Position numbers and translations under genes: made by a program
Part shown: one piece after another, positions 24,339-32,465 of the stretch
Numbering within the stretch: the stretch's first letter is position 1
Layout of the letters: every line of letters starts with the position of its first letter
The notes under the pieces: model-generated
What the model saw: the letters and a program-made list of their open reading frames with translations, nothing else
What the model was told of the DNA's origin: nothing
Database searches by the model: none
DNA from: Bacillota bacterium
Lineage (GTDB): Bacteria > Bacillota > Clostridia > Acetivibrionales > JANLFN01
DNA: 64,000 nt
Assembly (NCBI GenBank): GCA_023397675.1
Contig: JAEWTV010000082.1
Location: 18,413-82,412 of the forward strand
Direction: 5' to 3'

Positions 24339-24624
24339 AACCGTTTCCTCCGTATTTATTATCTACATCGCCTATAAATATAAGTATTTTGGCCACGATA
24401 TCATAAAGCTCTTCAGGTATTTCATCCCCAAGCTTAAAGCTGTTCAGGGTATGGGCAAGGCTTGCATCCTCATATATAGGCACATCGTTTTCTTTTGCCT
24501 TTTCAATTATTTTTTCAGCAATTTCTCCTTTGCCGACAGCAACTATTTTTGGAGCTGCATCAGAATCAGGAGAATATTTAAGCGCTGCGACCTCTTTGAC
24601 TTTTTTCTCAGGCTTTTTGTCCAT
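24334..24624 (-). CDS. FlhB C-terminal-domain homologue (YlqH-like)
   Basis: A 96-residue stand-alone version of the cytoplasmic domain of FlhB/EscU export-gate proteins. ALKYSPDSDAAPKIVAVGKGEIAEKIIEKAKENDVPI and then EDASLAHTL correspond to the FlhB sequence right after its autocleavage site, so the protein starts about where the cleaved FlhB fragment would; the NPTH motif itself is absent. No membrane segments are present. It lies in the same order as YlqH in Bacillus subtilis (rplS, ylqF, rnhB, ylqG, ylqH) and directly follows a FliK-like gene. The function of this orphan domain is unknown. Confidence 0.85.
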   Translation of the reverse strand: MDKKPEKKVKEVAALKYSPDSDAAPKIVAVGKGEIAEKIIEKAKENDVPIYEDASLAHTLNSFKLGDEIPEELYDIVAKILIFIGDVDNKYGGNGY

Positions 24625-24645
24625 TTATTAACACTCCGATGAGTA

Positions 24646-26289
24646 CTAAATTTTATAATCAATTGAAATTCTGTTTGAACCTATTTCCTTCCTTATAACC
24701 TTTTCGGCATTAACAAGATTAATTTTATCTTTAATAAGGCCGAAATTCATGCCTACCAGCTTAAAGCCGATTTCCTCCAGCGAGTTAAACAGCTCATTAT
24801 ATTCAGAAGAAAAGGCTTCAGAGAGCTTTTTGTCTTCAAGCTTGAAGTTTATCATAACACTCTTGCGACTTACAGATATAAGCGAGTCTACCCGTCCAAG
24901 ATTCTGAGTATCCAACGATAGGAATACAGTCATGTTTTCGGGATCAAGCTTCTTTTTTGTCCCTTCCCTCTTGAGTATATATAACTCAGCTGTTTTATCG
25001 CTTCCTTTAAGGCTTACCGGTATCTGAAGATATGCAGCGTAATTGCTTGCTTCATTCATGAACCTAAGATTATTTTGTATATTGTCAAGCTTGTCTGTAA
25101 GCTGGTCTTTTAAAGGGTATGCAGAGGCAACAATTTCCTGCTTTATTACATCCAGCTTTTCGTAAAGCTCTTTATAGGCATTTTTAACAGCTCCCTGTGT
25201 CAGGTCTCCGGCCTCGACATCCAGTAAAGCTTTAGAGAATAGCTTGTTTATATGCTTTTTAGTATCCTCTATAGAATTGTTATTTGCATTTAAAAGTTCA
25301 TTCTTATTAAGCTTATCAAGCTCTTTGAACAAGGATTGCATGAATTGAGTTTTTCCAGGTTGTTCAGGAATATCTTTTAACTGGTTTTTTATAAAATCAA
25401 TTACCTTTTCAGCGTCCATCTTATTGGCAGGCTGTGATGTAATAAAGTTATCAAGCTTTTGAGCAAAGCTGCTGTTATTGAATATTTGCTTTATTGCTTC
25501 AGCATTATTGGACATAGTTTTATCAGAAAGCTGTGAAATAATATTTGTAAGTAATTCTTTTGCATTAATTTTTACAGGAGCATCGGTAGAAGTTGCGTTT
25601 TGCGTTATTGAAGCCTGTTCATCAGCAACAGTAGTCGCTGATGGTGAGTATTTGGCGTCGACACGTTCAAGACCTTTTGAAATAGCTTGAAGAAGGTTTG
25701 AGTCTTTAATTTCCGGCAGCTTATCTATTATATCCCTGATGGACGAAGTAACTTTGAATTTTTCATCGGTAAGCTGCTGAAGTGAATTTAAATTATTCTC
25801 TATAGTCGGAATATTGTTTTTTAAGATAAACACAGCCTTTTCAGGAGTTATTCCTGTTGCTTTGAAGTTTGACATTAGCTGTGACGCCTTATCTACGTTT
25901 TCCTTTGAGATAGGCAGACCCGTAGCACCAAGCTCCTTTGCGATATCAATGGAGTTATTATCAGGTGAAATACCTAAAGACATAAGTGTTTTGGAAATTG
26001 CATCATTTTCATTTAATACAGGCACTGGCTGCTTAAGGGTTTGAAGAAGCAGCTTGCCGTCCTGAAAACCTTTTACGGTAAAATCAACAAAGTCCCCCTG
26101 CTTTGCATCAATTGAACCGAGGGTTTTTGCAGTTACAGAAGTACCGTCAAATAGCTTTAAAATAGCTTCATCAGTCGCAATTTCAAGTATTTGCGCTCTA
26201 AGCACATCTCCGATGTTAAGTTTGCTTAATATATCGGAAATGTTTACTGTCGTACCTGCCTGTACCAAATTAAACCCGTCAATTCGCAT
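24646..26289 (-). CDS. YlqG-like protein with FliK-type C-terminal domain
   Basis: A 547-residue cytoplasmic protein, mostly helical and rich in Lys, Asn, Ser. The N-terminal 90 residues form a beta-rich domain (VGDVLRAQILEIA, SVTAKTLGSIDAKQGDFVDFTVKG), the middle (about 100-400) is low-complexity helix, and residues 440-520 resemble the FliK hook-length-control C-domain, with ELYILKREGTKKKL, TVFLSLDTQNLGRVDSLISV and the following strand. The start is at 26289 (GAGG 8 nt upstream) rather than at the TTG two codons earlier. Its neighbour is a FlhB C-domain homologue, and FliK and FlhB are known partners in flagellar export switching. Confidence 0.8.
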   Translation of the reverse strand: MRIDGFNLVQAGTTVNISDILSKLNIGDVLRAQILEIATDEAILKLFDGTSVTAKTLGSIDAKQGDFVDFTVKGFQDGKLLLQTLKQPVPVLNENDAISKTLMSLGISPDNNSIDIAKELGATGLPISKENVDKASQLMSNFKATGITPEKAVFILKNNIPTIENNLNSLQQLTDEKFKVTSSIRDIIDKLPEIKDSNLLQAISKGLERVDAKYSPSATTVADEQASITQNATSTDAPVKINAKELLTNIISQLSDKTMSNNAEAIKQIFNNSSFAQKLDNFITSQPANKMDAEKVIDFIKNQLKDIPEQPGKTQFMQSLFKELDKLNKNELLNANNNSIEDTKKHINKLFSKALLDVEAGDLTQGAVKNAYKELYEKLDVIKQEIVASAYPLKDQLTDKLDNIQNNLRFMNEASNYAAYLQIPVSLKGSDKTAELYILKREGTKKKLDPENMTVFLSLDTQNLGRVDSLISVSRKSVMINFKLEDKKLSEAFSSEYNELFNSLEEIGFKLVGMNFGLIKDKINLVNAEKVIRKEIGSNRISIDYKI

Positions 26290-26304
26290 AATCAAAACCT
26301 CACA

Positions 26305-26973
26305 TTAAATTATGGAGATTTGCTCAAAATCAGTTTCCTCGGTGATTTTTCTTGTAAAACTCAGTCTATGTATTGGGCAAAGTCCATGTTTTTTTATTGC
26401 TTCAATATGTTCTTTAGTAGCATATCCCTTGTGTTTGGCGAAGCCATATTGAGGATATACACTATCAAGCTCCTCAATAAGCCTGTCCCTCGTTACCTTG
26501 GCAATAACCGAGGCGGCTGCTATTGAAATACTGAGAGCATCACCTTTAATAATAGGTATCTGTTCTATATTTATATCGGAAAGTTTTACCGCATCAATCA
26601 GAAGAATTTCAGGAGTTTGTGCAAGACCGTCTACCGCCGTAATCATTGCCTTCTTTGTTGCATTAAGTATGTTAATCTCGTCAATGCATTTTTCATCAAT
26701 AATTCCGACACCGTATGTAACAGCTTTTTCAATTATTTGATCGTAAATAACGTCACGCTGCTTTGCAGTAAGCTTTTTAGAGTCATTCAGGTTGGGTATG
26801 AACACATCCTTGGGAAGAATTACCGCAGCTGCAACAACCGGTCCTGCTAAAGGCCCCCTGCCCGCCTCGTCTATGCCGGCAATTCTCAGCAAGCCCCGTT
26901 CATAGCACTGATGTTCATATTTACACATTTCGTTAAAGCGTTTAACCTCATCTTCATATGAAAGTTCCTTCAT
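26305..26973 (-). CDS. rnhB: Ribonuclease HII
   Basis: RNase HII nicks the DNA strand 5' of misincorporated ribonucleotides and cleaves RNA in RNA-DNA hybrids. The 222-residue protein has the active-site block AGIDEAGRGPLAGPV (Asp35, Glu36), a third acidic residue in LLIDAVKL (Asp127) and VTRDRLIEELD with Asp163, so the four-acid centre is complete. GGAGG precedes the ATG. It lies 18 nt after rbgA and 15 nt before the FliK-like gene, in the classic Firmicute gene order. Confidence 0.96.
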   Translation of the reverse strand: MKELSYEDEVKRFNEMCKYEHQCYERGLLRIAGIDEAGRGPLAGPVVAAAVILPKDVFIPNLNDSKKLTAKQRDVIYDQIIEKAVTYGVGIIDEKCIDEINILNATKKAMITAVDGLAQTPEILLIDAVKLSDINIEQIPIIKGDALSISIAAASVIAKVTRDRLIEELDSVYPQYGFAKHKGYATKEHIEAIKKHGLCPIHRLSFTRKITEETDFEQISII

Positions 26974-26991
26974 TTTTGACCTCCAAATACA

Positions 26992-27852
26992 TTACTGACC
27001 CTCTTCTACAGGTCTTTCCAGAGTAATTCTTCCTATTTTCCCGCCTCTGAATTCATCCAGAACAATGGCAGAAATCCTGTAATAATCTATTTCTCCGCCA
27101 GAGATAATACAGCCTCTTTTTTTACCTGCAGCTTCAAGCAGTTCCAATCCAGTCATGTCTGTAACCTTATCAAGCTTGTATCTTTGTGCCAGCTGATCAG
27201 GGTAAATTTCAGAAAGTCTTTTCATAAGATGCATTGCAATCTCCGCTATATCAAGAATATCATCTTTGATTGCTCCTGTAAAAGCCAGATTAAGGCCCAC
27301 CTTTTCATCCTCAAATTTCGGCCATAGTATTCCGGGTGTGTCAAGCAGCTCGATTTCTTCATTGATCCTTATCCACTGCTTGTTTCTTGTGACTCCTGGT
27401 TTATCGCCTGTATTTGCTGTTGCCTTTCCAGCTATTTTATTTATAAATGAAGATTTGCCTACGTTAGGTATCCCAACCACCATTGTCTTGATTGGACGTA
27501 AAAGCCTTCCTTTCTGCTTTTCACGCTCTATCTTGTCAGCCATTATTTCTCTTAGCCTGGCTTTGACATTATTAAGGCCTTCACCTTTTTTTGACTCTGC
27601 TGTTAAGCAAATAATCCCTTTGTCACGATAATATTTTATCCATTCGTTAGTAACCGCTGGATCTGCAAGGTCTGCCTTGTTCAAAAGCACAACCCTTGGC
27701 TTGGTTCCAAGAAGAGTATCTATTTCAGGGTTTCTGCTGCTTAAGGGAATTCTTGCATCTAGCAGCTCTATTACAACATCAATCATTTTAATATTTTCCG
27801 AAAGCATTCGCCTTGTTTTAGCCATATGTCCCGGAAACCATTGTATGTTCAT
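26992..27852 (-). CDS. rbgA: Ribosome biogenesis GTPase RbgA (YlqF)
   Basis: RbgA is the circularly permuted GTPase needed for a late step of 50S subunit assembly. In the 286-residue protein the G motifs occur in permuted order: G4 NKAD at 58-61, then G1 GIPNVGKSS at 127-135, G2 Thr155, and G3 DTPG at 171-174. The N-terminal WFPGHMAKT block and C-terminal ANTAR-like domain are also present. It follows rplS, whose product L19 belongs to the same subunit, and the terminator between them allows separate expression levels. Confidence 0.97.
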   Translation of the reverse strand: MNIQWFPGHMAKTRRMLSENIKMIDVVIELLDARIPLSSRNPEIDTLLGTKPRVVLLNKADLADPAVTNEWIKYYRDKGIICLTAESKKGEGLNNVKARLREIMADKIEREKQKGRLLRPIKTMVVGIPNVGKSSFINKIAGKATANTGDKPGVTRNKQWIRINEEIELLDTPGILWPKFEDEKVGLNLAFTGAIKDDILDIAEIAMHLMKRLSEIYPDQLAQRYKLDKVTDMTGLELLEAAGKKRGCIISGGEIDYYRISAIVLDEFRGGKIGRITLERPVEEGQ

Positions 27853-27931
27853 ATATTCCTCCGTAGTTTCAATTAAAAAGAAATTTATAAATAATATAGG
27901 TATAGTATACCATTATTTTCATTAATTAATG

Positions 27932-27956
27932 AAAAAAGGGACCATAAGGTCCCTTT
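27932..27956 (-). terminator. Terminator after rplS
   Basis: AAAGGGACC (27935-27943) and GGTCCCTTT (27948-27956) around ATAA; on the minus strand the stem is followed by six T. It lies between rplS and rbgA and probably attenuates read-through into the assembly-factor genes. Confidence 0.88.
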
Positions 27957-27969
27957 GGTTTCATAAGTA

Positions 27970-28326
27970 TTAATCTTTAGATTCAAGTCTTTCCTTAACC
28001 TTTGCTGCCTTACCAACTCTATCACGGAGATAGTAAAGTTTAGCTCTCCTAACCTGACCTTTTCTTACAACTTCTATATGGTCGATTTTTGGTGAGTTAA
28101 CAGGTAATATTCTCTCAACACCTACACCGTAGGAAATTCTTCTTACAGTGAAGTTTTCCTTAAGACCATGTCCTTTAAGAGCTATTACAGTTCCTTCAAA
28201 TATCTGAAGTCTTTCTCTGTTTCCTTCCTTAACCTTTAAGTGAACCTTTACATAGTCGCCGATTTCAAGCTTTGGAAGATCACTTCTCTGTTGTTCCTGC
28301 TCTAATGCTTTAATAATTGGATCCAT
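27970..28326 (-). CDS. rplS: 50S ribosomal protein L19
   Basis: L19 sits at the 30S-50S interface. The 118-residue protein shows the family landmarks DYVKVHLKVKEGNRERLQ and FEGTVIALKGHGL, then FTVRRISYGVGVERILPVNSP and HIEVVRKGQVRRAKLYYLRDRVGK. Full length, ATG with AGGAGG upstream. It is preceded by its own strong promoter and a structured leader and followed by a terminator, so it is mainly transcribed alone. Confidence 0.98.
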   Translation of the reverse strand: MDPIIKALEQEQQRSDLPKLEIGDYVKVHLKVKEGNRERLQIFEGTVIALKGHGLKENFTVRRISYGVGVERILPVNSPKIDHIEVVRKGQVRRAKLYYLRDRVGKAAKVKERLESKD

Positions 28327-28418
28327 TTTTTTATCCTCCTTCCCACCTAGGCGTTCTTAAACAGATATATAATATTTATATAATCTTTAATGCCAGCGGA
28401 ACGTCCGTAATACACACG
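28327..28418 (-). ncRNA. Structured 5' leader of rplS (candidate L19 leader)
   Basis: About 90 nt between the predicted start site and the L19 gene. On the minus strand CGGA-CGT-TCCG forms a small hairpin, GGCATTAA can pair with TTAAGAACGCC, and an AT-rich hairpin (AGATTATATA with TATATATCT) lies between. Firmicute rplS genes are known to carry an autoregulatory L19 leader, and the position and nesting suit it. I could not confirm the consensus by eye, so the name is provisional. Confidence 0.45.
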
Positions 28419-28424
28419 CAAAAA

Positions 28425-28453
28425 ATTATAGCATATGATTTCTGTATTGTAAA
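28425..28453 (-). promoter_or_regulatory. Promoter of rplS
   Basis: On the minus strand TTTACA (28453-28448), 17-nt spacer, TATAAT (28430-28425). One mismatch from consensus. Start expected near 28418. Confidence 0.8.
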
Positions 28454-28480
28454 TATGTTTTATCAAGGTTTGTACACAAT

Positions 28481-28508
28481 TTGACAAAGCGAAAACCATT
28501 GTTATATA
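28481..28508 (+). promoter_or_regulatory. Probable promoter of the LCP gene
   Basis: TTGACA at 28481-28486, 16-nt spacer and TATATA at 28503-28508, 88 nt upstream of the chosen start codon and divergent from the rplS promoter. Confidence 0.5.
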
Positions 28509-28595
28509 CTTAATAAGTGCAGGAATACCTTGCAATGCTATATTATAACATATTTTTAGATGTTTACTCAAAAAGTTTTTAATGGAGAAATAATT

Positions 28596-29816
28596 ATGAA
28601 TTCTAGAAAATTTTATTTAATAATCAGTATATTGCTTTCAGTTTTCCTTTTTGCAGGTGGTACTTTTGCTCTCGCTTACATAAGCCAGGAAGATTCTCAG
28701 GAAGGTTTTATAGGCGATGTTCTTGATTCATTCCGCGCAGATAAAGACCCTATGAATATTCTTCTGTTGGGTGGAGACTATGTAAATGGCAATACAGATA
28801 CTATAATGCTTATCAATTTAAACCCTTCAACAGGAAAAATTAATTTGCTTTCAATACCAAGGGACTCAAAAGTAAGCGTTAAAGGTTCAAGCCTCCCGAA
28901 AATAAATTCTGCCTACCCTATTGGCGGTCCTGATTTAGCTATAAAAACAATAAGCAATTTTCTTGGTGTAAACATAAAGCATTATGTTTATATTGATACA
29001 TCAGCTTTCAGGCTTATTATCGATAAGCTTGGAGGGGTTGATTACTATGTTCCTGTTGATATGAAACGTGATGACCCTGTTCAGAACCTTCATATTAATC
29101 TTAAAAAAGGCCAGCAGCATCTTAACGGTGCAAAAGCCGAACAATTTATGAGGTTCCGTGAATATAACGACGGAACAGTTAACAAATTTTATGACGGAAG
29201 CGATATAAAACGAATTGAAGCGCAACAGGGTTTTATAAAGGCGTTAATCGATCAGAAGGTTACAATTTCGAACCTTCCAAAACTTAAGGGTGTCCTCAAT
29301 ATTGTTTTCAATAAAATCAAGACGGATATGGATTTAGATGAAGTAATGAAGCTGGCACAATGCCTTGGAAATGTAAGTACAAGCAACATGTCTACTTTTA
29401 CACTCCCCGGCCGTGATTCTAATGAACCAAACGGATGGTTTTACGTAATAGATATGAATAAGGCTTCAGCTATAATAAAGAATAACTTTGCAGGTACCGG
29501 AAACTATGTTGATTCAGGAAATAATGAAAAAGATACATCCAATACCAACAAGACAGGTACCAAAAAGTCCAATTCAAATCAAAGTACACCGTCTAAAACA
29601 ACTAAGCCGCCTGCTACCGATACTACTAAGGATACAACGACTAAAGACGTTACAACTGTTCCGGAGACTACCAAGCCGCCTACAACAAACGAAACAGACA
29701 ATATACCTTCAGGCAACGATACAAATGTGAGTGATACAACAAAGCCCCCTGCGACAGATAATACAGATAATACACAAACTACAAATACTCAGACAACCGA
29801 TCAAACACCTCAATAA
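28596..29816 (+). CDS. LytR-CpsA-Psr (LCP) family cell-wall polymer ligase
   Basis: LCP enzymes transfer lipid-linked secondary wall polymers to peptidoglycan outside the cell. The 406-residue protein has an N-terminal signal anchor (about residues 7-28), the LCP core from about 45 to 270 with NILLLGGDYVNGNTDTIMLINLNP, LLSIPRDSKV, and KINSAYPIGGPDLAIKTI, which hold the conserved Asp and Arg residues for the pyrophosphate-metal site, and a C-terminal tail of about 90 residues almost wholly Thr, Pro, Asn, Asp and Lys with repeated TTKPPATD units, likely wall-spanning. The ATG at 28596 follows GGAG; the upstream ATG at 28560 is before the site and would add a non-typical extension. Confidence 0.92.
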   Translation: MNSRKFYLIISILLSVFLFAGGTFALAYISQEDSQEGFIGDVLDSFRADKDPMNILLLGGDYVNGNTDTIMLINLNPSTGKINLLSIPRDSKVSVKGSSLPKINSAYPIGGPDLAIKTISNFLGVNIKHYVYIDTSAFRLIIDKLGGVDYYVPVDMKRDDPVQNLHINLKKGQQHLNGAKAEQFMRFREYNDGTVNKFYDGSDIKRIEAQQGFIKALIDQKVTISNLPKLKGVLNIVFNKIKTDMDLDEVMKLAQCLGNVSTSNMSTFTLPGRDSNEPNGWFYVIDMNKASAIIKNNFAGTGNYVDSGNNEKDTSNTNKTGTKKSNSNQSTPSKTTKPPATDTTKDTTTKDVTTVPETTKPPTTNETDNIPSGNDTNVSDTTKPPATDNTDNTQTTNTQTTDQTPQ

Positions 29817-29830
29817 TAGATAAAAAAAGA

Positions 29831-29855
29831 AACAGCTGCTTTTATGGCAGCTGTT
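29831..29855. terminator. Bidirectional terminator after the LCP gene
   Basis: AACAGCTGC (29831-29839) and GCAGCTGTT (29847-29855), with A-rich sequence left and TTT right. It serves the LCP gene and the convergent small gene on the minus strand, whose stop codon abuts it. Confidence 0.85.
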
Positions 29856-30080
29856 TTAAATTATAAATCTTTCATCTAGTTGTGCATATTTGAGTATAGT
29901 CAGTTTAATTGATTCAAGTAGATATTTGTATTGAGATAAGTATACCGAGCAATCCCTTAAGAAGATGATTTTGGGCATTGCAATATTGTGTAATTCCTCA
30001 ATGCTGTAATCACCATGTTCGTATTTTTCCAGCATCAGGTCCAAAAACAATATTGTTACCAAAGCAATTCTTTTTATCAA
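29856..30080 (-). CDS. Small helical protein of unknown function
   Basis: A 74-residue protein I do not recognise. I place the start at TTG 30080, with GGTGGGG 6 nt upstream, rather than at the GTG at 30092 that lies inside the ribosome binding site. The sequence is predicted to be two helices joined by EKYEHGDYSIEELHN; the N-terminal stretch IALVTILFLDLML is hydrophobic. It is expressed from a perfect consensus promoter through a hairpin leader. Size and two-helix shape recall small regulatory proteins such as Spo0E-like phosphatases, but the S-x-x-x-D signature of that family is absent. Confidence 0.6.
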   Translation of the reverse strand: MIKRIALVTILFLDLMLEKYEHGDYSIEELHNIAMPKIIFLRDCSVYLSQYKYLLESIKLTILKYAQLDERFII

Positions 30081-30107
30081 AGTGAACCCCACCGTTAATA
30101 AAATTTA

Positions 30108-30135
30108 AGCCGTAGTTTCAGTTTAAACCACGGCT
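30108..30135 (-). promoter_or_regulatory. Leader hairpin upstream of the small gene
   Basis: AGCCGT/ACGGCT with inner GTTT/AAAC and one mismatch, starting about 6 nt after the predicted transcription start, followed on the minus strand by TTAAATTTTATT. It could be an early terminator/attenuator or a stabilising 5' hairpin. Confidence 0.65.
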
Positions 30136-30147
30136 CTAAACAACTAA

Positions 30148-30176
30148 ATTATAGAACATTTCAAAAATATTGTCAA
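30148..30176 (-). promoter_or_regulatory. Perfect consensus promoter of the small gene
   Basis: On the minus strand TTGACA (30176-30171), 17-nt spacer, TATAAT (30153-30148): all positions match consensus. Start expected near 30141, immediately before the hairpin. Confidence 0.88.
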
Positions 30177-30201
30177 TAAAAACCAACGTAAAATTTTACA
30201 T

Positions 30202-30852
30202 TTATGTATTATCTTGAATCCAATTGACAAATTCTGATGGTGTTTCAAAGGCTGCATCGGGATTAAGTTTTAACAGTTCCCTATTCGCAGTTGCTGACCA
30301 AAGTGCCACAATTGCCCTGGTAGCTGCATTTCTACTTGCTTGTATGTCTACATCAAAATCCCCTACATAAGCACTGTTTTCAGGTTTAACACCAAGGACC
30401 GCAAGAGATTTAATAATTCCTTCGGGGTCAGGTTTAAATTTTGAGGTATCATCACCTGCAATTATATTGTCAAAATATTGTTTGATTTGAAGCTTTTCAA
30501 GCACCAATTCCGCTGTAATTCTGCTTCTGCCTGTAAACAAGGCTATTTTAATTCCTCTTCGTTTGATAAAGGAAAGCATCTCGCTGATTCCTTCAATTGG
30601 TTTGACCATTGCGTCAAAACACTCCGATACAAACTTTACATAGTCGTCAATGAAGTTCTCGTCTGTATTATTGGGAATAAGCTTTCTTATAATATAAGTG
30701 TCTATCGGACCGAATTCAGCTAAAATATCTTCATCTCTGTACTGTTTTCCTGTTTTAATCCTCACATACTCCTTGATAGAATATATTGTTAGCTTTATAG
30801 TATCTGCAATAGTTCCGTCAAGATCAAATATAACTGCATCAAGCTGCATCAT
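30202..30852 (-). CDS. HAD-superfamily phosphatase (PpaX/phosphoglycolate phosphatase-like)
   Basis: A 216-residue HAD hydrolase. Motif I is FDLDGTIADT (nucleophile Asp10, acid/base Asp12), motif II is LFTGRS near residue 107, motif III Lys in KFKPDPEG, and motif IV GDFDVDIQASRNA. The helical cap inserted after motif I is of the subclass I type found in PpaX and Gph. Likely substrates are small phosphates such as phosphoglycolate or pyrophosphate. It starts 18 nt after the M18 aminopeptidase gene and is likely co-transcribed. Confidence 0.88.
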   Translation of the reverse strand: MMQLDAVIFDLDGTIADTIKLTIYSIKEYVRIKTGKQYRDEDILAEFGPIDTYIIRKLIPNNTDENFIDDYVKFVSECFDAMVKPIEGISEMLSFIKRRGIKIALFTGRSRITAELVLEKLQIKQYFDNIIAGDDTSKFKPDPEGIIKSLAVLGVKPENSAYVGDFDVDIQASRNAATRAIVALWSATANRELLKLNPDAAFETPSEFVNWIQDNT

Positions 30853-30869
30853 TTTCCCCCAGTAAAAAA

Positions 30870-32297
30870 TTAAATTGCAAAAGCCTTATATGCCTTATAC
30901 ATCTCGTAAATATCTATTTTGCTTGTTATCTCATAAGGTGAATGCATTGACAGGACTGCTACTCCACAATCCAGTACATCAACTCCAAGGTTGGCAACAT
31001 ACTGCGCAATTGTTCCTCCACCGCCAAGGTCAACCTTTCCAAGCTCTGCAACCTGCCAGATTATATTGTTTTTATTGAATATGCTTCTTACTTCTGCAAT
31101 AAATTCAGGATTGGCATCGCTTCCCCCAGACTTTCCCCTGACCCCGGTGTACTTTTGAAGAACTATACCGTTTCCAAGATAGGATGCGTTCCTTTTATCC
31201 TGCACTCCTTCGTAATTGGGATCAACACCTGCATTTACATCAGCTGAAAGCATTTTGGAGTTTTCAAGGCATTTTCTGAATATAAGGTCGTTGTAATTAT
31301 CGGCTGTATAGGCACAAAGTGTTGCAATAAAATTCTCAAGTGCTCTTGATTGAGCGCCTGTATTGCCTACACTTCCTATTTCCTCTTTATCTGTAAGGAC
31401 ACACATGTATGTATGTTCAACTTTACCAACATCAAGAATAGCCTTTAAACCTCCATATGCACATACTCTGTCGTCCTGCCCATAAGCGCCTACCATTCCC
31501 CTGTCCATACCTACATCCTTTGCTTTAAAAGCAGGAACAATTTCAAGTTCTGCAGTTGTAAAGTCCTCTTCGCTGATTCCGTATTTATCATTAAGAAGCT
31601 TTAAAATATTGAGTTTTACCTTGTTTTTTACCTTTTCGTCTTTATAAGGGATAGATCCGAATAAAAGGTTTAAGGCTTCTCCTTGAATACCTTCATGCAT
31701 CTTCTTCTGCATTTGTTCAGTTGCAAGGTGTGGAAGCAGGTCTGTTATTGTAAACACCGGATCATCTTCGTCTTCCCCTATATTTATCTCAATTTTTGTT
31801 CCATCATCTTTTATAACAACACCGTGCAATGCAAGTGGTATGGTAACCCACTGATATTTCTTTATTCCACCGTAATAATGGGTTTTAAGAAGTACCATTC
31901 CAGTGTCTTCGTAAACTGGTTTTTGCTTAAGATCAATTCTTGGCGAGTCAACATGAGCACCTGTCATCCTGACGCCTTCAACCAAAGGTTTTGAACCAAT
32001 TATCGCCATTATAAGTGCCTTGCCCTTATCAACCTGATAGACCTTCATTCCTGGGACCAGCTTTTTACTGGCTTTTAACGCTTCGTTTATATCAATAAAA
32101 CCTTTTTGTTTTATAAGTTTTAAAGCTTCATTGATGAATTCACGTTCTGTTTTTGCCTTGTCAAGGAACCTTTTATAGCCTTCACAAAAATCGAAAGCCT
32201 GCTCAATGCTTTCTTCACTTGATTTTTCCCAAGCATCTTTGTTTTTGTAATTGAGCTTTTCAAACAAAAGCTGTCCCTGAGTCTTATTCTCTTCCAT
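30870..32297 (-). CDS. M18 family zinc aminopeptidase
   Basis: A 475-residue dinuclear-zinc aminopeptidase of the aspartyl/LAP4 type that trims N-terminal residues. Metal and catalytic motifs are visible: TGAHVDSPRIDLK (first His and Asp), DKEEIGSVGNTG (catalytic and metal Glu), SADVNAGVDPNYE (Asp) and SMHSPYEI near the end (last His). Length and motif spacing match the family; no signal peptide, so cytoplasmic. It heads a two-gene unit with the HAD phosphatase. Confidence 0.94.
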   Translation of the reverse strand: MEENKTQGQLLFEKLNYKNKDAWEKSSEESIEQAFDFCEGYKRFLDKAKTEREFINEALKLIKQKGFIDINEALKASKKLVPGMKVYQVDKGKALIMAIIGSKPLVEGVRMTGAHVDSPRIDLKQKPVYEDTGMVLLKTHYYGGIKKYQWVTIPLALHGVVIKDDGTKIEINIGEDEDDPVFTITDLLPHLATEQMQKKMHEGIQGEALNLLFGSIPYKDEKVKNKVKLNILKLLNDKYGISEEDFTTAELEIVPAFKAKDVGMDRGMVGAYGQDDRVCAYGGLKAILDVGKVEHTYMCVLTDKEEIGSVGNTGAQSRALENFIATLCAYTADNYNDLIFRKCLENSKMLSADVNAGVDPNYEGVQDKRNASYLGNGIVLQKYTGVRGKSGGSDANPEFIAEVRSIFNKNNIIWQVAELGKVDLGGGGTIAQYVANLGVDVLDCGVAVLSMHSPYEITSKIDIYEMYKAYKAFAI

Positions 32298-32465
32298 TAA
32301 ATTGCCTCCTTTATTTCTCTATTAATATTATATACCAAATTTCCTCAAGAGGAATATATTATCTGGCATAAGCAATCAATACATATAGTATTTTAATTAA
32401 TATTGTCTTTTTAATACTCAAATGCTAGAATAAAGCCAAAGTTTGTTTTAGGAGGTATCCCCACC

